Source: Candidatus Niyogibacteria bacterium CG10_big_fil_rev_8_21_14_0_10_42_19
Lineage (GTDB): Bacteria > Patescibacteriota > Minisyncoccia > 1-14-0-10-42-19
DNA: 8,971 nt
Direction: 5' to 3'
Assembly: GCA_002774705.1 (NCBI GenBank)
Contig: PFCN01000018.1
Coordinates: forward strand, 1 to 8,971
The notes under the pieces: generated by a model
Told to the model about the DNA's origin: nothing
The model's input: the letters and a program-made list of their open reading frames with translations, nothing else
The model's database searches: none
In this document: positions 6,735-8,971 of the stretch, piece by piece
Layout of the letters: each line of letters starts with the position of its first letter
How positions within the stretch are numbered: position 1 is the first letter of the stretch
Made by a program: the position numbers and the translations under genes

Positions 6735-7112
6735 TCAAAAATATGATACTTCAAGCATGACGGGAAAACCCATAACACCAATACCACCAATGAACAACAT
6801 AAACAAAAATTGCGCCGCGATAAAAACCAAAAAAGAGGCGGCGAAAGAAACCCCTGCCGGGAAAAATGTTGACTCCTTTAAAATTGTCGATATAAAATAT
6901 CTTACCAAATACGCGGCCAAAAGAGGGAGGACGATCATTCCATAATAAAATCCGGTGATTGATTCTAATATTATCGCGCCGATAAAAGCTTCGGTGGGTT
7001 TTTTAAAAAAAACTATAAAAATAAGGGAAAAAAATATAAAAAGCCACGGATCATAAAAAGACCCGGCCATCATTATAATAAATAAAGTGGAACGTATTAA
7101 AAAATTTTTCAC
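6735..7112 (-). CDS. mreD: MreD-like rod-shape membrane protein (short)
   Basis: A small 125-residue, very hydrophobic protein with roughly four to five membrane segments (about 5-18, 22-37, 42-50, 57-79, 84-110). MreD is the poorly conserved membrane partner of MreC in the elongasome. The call rests on position directly after mreC, the topology, and the FxxPxEAFIGAxxLE-like stretch (36-50) that resembles MreD. It is shorter than the usual roughly 160 residues. The start is GTG at 7112-7110, overlapping the mreC stop as GTGA, typical of coupled translation; GAGG lies 13 bases upstream. An ATG-ATG pair at codons 14-15 is the alternative start but would cut the first membrane segment. The protein could be another small membrane component, but the locus makes MreD most likely. 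Confidence 0.72.
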   Translation of the reverse strand: MKNFLIRSTLFIIMMAGSFYDPWLFIFFSLIFIVFFKKPTEAFIGAIILESITGFYYGMIVLPLLAAYLVRYFISTILKESTFFPAGVSFAASFLVFIAAQFLFMLFIGGIGVMGFPVMLEVSYF

Positions 7113-7852
7113 GGTACCAAATAAACCTCACCAATATTATTTAAATTGAAAGGCAATACTCCGGTCGCGTCAATAATCGGGCTTGAGTCGCTTTGCTTGA
7201 TTCTTTCAATGAACCCGGCAAGAAGCGGTTGATCCGAAAATACAAAAAAACCATCCCCTTCATTTATCGGAAAATCCCTGGGCAATTCAAAAGAGATCAT
7301 CCCCGCGCCCATCCCCCTCGCCATAATCATGCTCGTTGTCTTGCCCAAAAAAACCTGCGCCATATCATCAAAAGAAGACAATAGTCTCACCCGGGAATAG
7401 TTTGGAAAAACCTCCTCCACATATCCGAAAAAAATCTCCCCGGCAAGTACCACTTTCATCTCTTTTTTAATACCGTCATTCTCTCCGCGATTGATGAGGA
7501 CACCGTCAAATGGAGCCGACGGAGGAACATTAATTACTTGAGCGGTGATGGAATTTCTCACCGGATCATGTTTGCCCGGAAAGTCCTGCATTATTTTTAC
7601 CCGAGCTTCAAGCTCGCGCACGCGTTCCGACAAAAAATGATTTTCTTTGGAAAGTTCTCCCGAATTTTCGAATTTATCAAAAACTCCGGATACTAAGTTG
7701 ACCGAGAGATCCTTCATCGATATGAATGGCTTTACGGCGCCTATTACGATATACCGGAAGGCATGCCCGTAAAAAGTCAAAAATGCCGTAAACACGGCAA
7801 ATAAAAAAAATAAGTAGAAAAATTTTTTTCGTGAAGTTTTTTTGCGAACCAT
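7109..7852 (-). CDS. mreC: MreC rod-shape-determining protein
   Basis: A 247-residue bitopic protein that links cytoplasmic MreB to the wall synthesis enzymes outside the membrane. A basic N-terminus (VRKKTSRKK) precedes a single membrane anchor at about 11-29. A coiled coil follows at about 62-88 (SKENHFLSERVRELEARVK), the dimerisation helix of MreC. The beta-barrel domain covers about 101-247, with family landmarks such as AQVINVPPSAPFDGVLINRG (104-123), DGIKKEMKVV (126-135), a GYVEEVFPNYSRVRLL segment (143-158) and INEGDGFFVFS (196-206). Length is slightly below the common 270-300 residues. It starts 14 bases after the mreB stop without a recognisable Shine-Dalgarno and overlaps the next gene by 4 bases. 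Confidence 0.92.
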   Translation of the reverse strand: MVRKKTSRKKFFYLFFLFAVFTAFLTFYGHAFRYIVIGAVKPFISMKDLSVNLVSGVFDKFENSGELSKENHFLSERVRELEARVKIMQDFPGKHDPVRNSITAQVINVPPSAPFDGVLINRGENDGIKKEMKVVLAGEIFFGYVEEVFPNYSRVRLLSSFDDMAQVFLGKTTSMIMARGMGAGMISFELPRDFPINEGDGFFVFSDQPLLAGFIERIKQSDSSPIIDATGVLPFNLNNIGEVYLVP

Positions 7853-7866
7853 TTTTTAATATAATC

Positions 7867-8919
7867 TTAGCGCGGAACAATATCGATCTCATCTTTTATA
7901 AACACATCCTTGAGATGTTCCATGTCTTCAAGAATTATGCCGCAGCCGCGAACTACGGCGGTAAAAGGATCATCAGCAATCCTAACCGGTATCTTTGTCT
8001 CTTTCTCAATAAATTTATCTATATCCCGCAAAAGCGCTCCTCCGCCGGTGATGACTATGCCTCTTTGCATGATATCCGAGACCAATTCGGGAGGAGTTGC
8101 CTCGATTACCTCTTTGACCGCCTCAGCAAGCACTCTTAATGATTTGGAGAGGGCTTCTTTTATGTCGCTTGAGGTCACAACAACCTCGCGAGGCAGACCA
8201 CTTATAATATCCCTACCTCTTATGGTTGATTCCTGAAGCGAATCCGCCTTATAAGCCGAGCCTATGGCAATCTTTACGTCTTCCGCCGTTCTTTCTCCCA
8301 AAAGTATCTTAAACTCATCTCGGGCATAATTAATAATATCATCATTCAATTTATCTCCGGCGACTCTTAGATTTATGGAAGTGACAATACCTCCGAGCGA
8401 TATTACCGCTACATCGGAGGTGCCTCCACCAATGTCTACTATCATGCTACCAATCGGATCCTGCACCGGAAGCCCTACACCAATGGCTGCCGCCATGGGC
8501 TCTTCAACAAGATAAGTCACAAGAGCGCCCGAATTTTGCGAAGCGTCTCTCACCGCTCGCCGTTCCACTTCGGTAATATCGGAAGGAATACCGATAACCA
8601 CCTTAGGCTTGGAAAAAAGGGAAAAGCGATCCGAGTGAACTTTTCTTATAAAATATGAGATCATCTCCTCGGTTATCTCAAAATTATTTATAACACCCTC
8701 AACCAATGGCCTTACCGCAACAATATGCGCGGGGGTACGCCCGAGCATTCTCTTGGCCTCGGTACCGATCGCCAAAACCTGATCGGTCTTTCTATTTAAA
8801 GCAACTATGGACGGCTCATTGATCACGATCCCTTTGTTTCGAACATAAACAAGGGTGTTTGCCGTACCTAGATCTATCCCTATGTCATATGAAAATAAAC
8901 CGAAAAATTTATCCAGCAT
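7867..8919 (-). CDS. mreB: MreB actin-like cell-shape protein
   Basis: A 350-residue bacterial actin homologue that forms membrane-attached filaments directing cell-wall elongation. The N-terminus MLDKFFGLFS is a short amphipathic membrane-binding helix, as in E. coli MreB. The ATPase core shows phosphate-1 IDLGTANT (15-22), the IGIPSDITEVERRAV block (109-123), VEEPMAAAIG (138-147) containing the catalytic glutamate region, phosphate-2 DIGGGTSDVAVISLGG (162-177) and the adenosine motif TGGGALL (291-297). The length and all motifs are normal. The start at 8919 agrees with the family N-terminus. Upstream are 52 bases to the window edge with no convincing promoter, so it may belong to a longer operon starting outside the window. 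MreB implies a rod or otherwise MreB-shaped cell. Confidence 0.98.
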   Translation of the reverse strand: MLDKFFGLFSYDIGIDLGTANTLVYVRNKGIVINEPSIVALNRKTDQVLAIGTEAKRMLGRTPAHIVAVRPLVEGVINNFEITEEMISYFIRKVHSDRFSLFSKPKVVIGIPSDITEVERRAVRDASQNSGALVTYLVEEPMAAAIGVGLPVQDPIGSMIVDIGGGTSDVAVISLGGIVTSINLRVAGDKLNDDIINYARDEFKILLGERTAEDVKIAIGSAYKADSLQESTIRGRDIISGLPREVVVTSSDIKEALSKSLRVLAEAVKEVIEATPPELVSDIMQRGIVITGGGALLRDIDKFIEKETKIPVRIADDPFTAVVRGCGIILEDMEHLKDVFIKDEIDIVPR

Positions 8920-8949
8920 AATATCGTAAAAAAAATCTGTTAATAATCA

Positions 8950-8967
8950 TGCCCCGTCCTGCCCCGT
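8950..8967. repeat. Short tandem direct repeat upstream of mreB
   Basis: TGCCCCGT occurs at 8950-8957 and again at 8960-8967, a 10-base period. It is the most GC-rich spot near the right edge, in otherwise AT-rich intergenic DNA. It could be a regulatory repeat or simply the end of an upstream gene: on the minus strand, frames reach stops at 8947-8949 (TGA) and 8940-8942 (TAA). The window ends at 8971, so this cannot be resolved here. Confidence 0.4.
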
Positions 8968-8971
8968 TGTT

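Noticed and set aside
7831..8236. Two plus-strand open frames (102 and 108 codons) opposite mreB
   Set aside because: MreB is unmistakable on the other strand. These frames overlap each other and read as low-complexity shadows of its codons.
8928..8935. Run of eight T residues (minus strand) just before mreB, as a terminator of an upstream gene
   Set aside because: No stem-loop can be formed immediately upstream; the GGGG tracts there have no CCCC partner on the same strand.
8920..8950. Promoter for mreB using TACGAT near the start codon
   Set aside because: The -10 match is only 4/6, sits three bases from the ATG, and has no good -35 partner (ATGATT at 17 bases).
8940..8971. Tail of an upstream gene (minus-strand frames ending ...TTGQDGA or ...QRGRTGHDY)
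   Set aside because: At most ten codons are visible and more than one frame is open, so no frame or family can be chosen.

Overview
The window carries eight complete genes, all on the minus strand and tightly packed, plus the first codons of a ninth at the left edge. In transcription order (right to left) they are mreB, mreC, a short mreD-like membrane protein, an N-acyl-D-amino-acid deacylase (D-aminoacylase), an FtsW-type SEDS glycosyltransferase, murG, gltX, and a secreted coiled-coil plus M23 peptidase of EnvC-like architecture. I see no rRNA, tRNA, CRISPR array or mobile element, and no gap exceeds about 110 bases.

Organism: the gene content, compact AT-rich layout, scarcity of Shine-Dalgarno sequences, short MreD and divergent motif residues in GluRS, MurG and the deacylase suggest a Candidate Phyla Radiation (Patescibacteria) genome, perhaps Parcubacteria-like. 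This is inference from style; no marker gene here settles it. TGA serves as a real stop in mreC, mreD and ftsW, two of them inside 4-base stop/start overlaps. The genome therefore does not use the UGA=Gly code of Gracilibacteria/Absconditabacteria.

Layout: positions 8919-6735 hold the rod-shape module mreB-mreC-mreD. The usual next genes would be a class B penicillin-binding protein (mrdA/PBP2) and rodA. Here the 537-residue D-aminoacylase (6709-5096) stands where PBP2 would be expected. Its end overlaps the start of ftsW by 22 bases, and ftsW overlaps murG by 4 bases. gltX follows murG after 3 bases, and the M23 gene follows gltX after 36 bases. After the M23 stop come a weak AT-only hairpin with a U-tract and then a good extended -10 promoter. 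That promoter drives a new gene beginning at position 39 or 36 and leaving the window at base 1.

How they work together: MurG completes lipid II at the inner membrane face. FtsW polymerises glycan strands from lipid II. MreB/MreC/MreD form the cytoskeletal and membrane scaffold that guides synthesis. The M23 enzyme, with an intact metal site, would cut cross-links outside the membrane. The deacylase could feed or recycle D-amino acids, but its physiological substrate is unknown. GltX is a housekeeping rider. The most notable points are the deacylase inside a cell-wall operon with a lost metal-ligand histidine, an unusual Glu-to-Asn change in the MurG donor site, and a possible leaderless transcript at the left edge.
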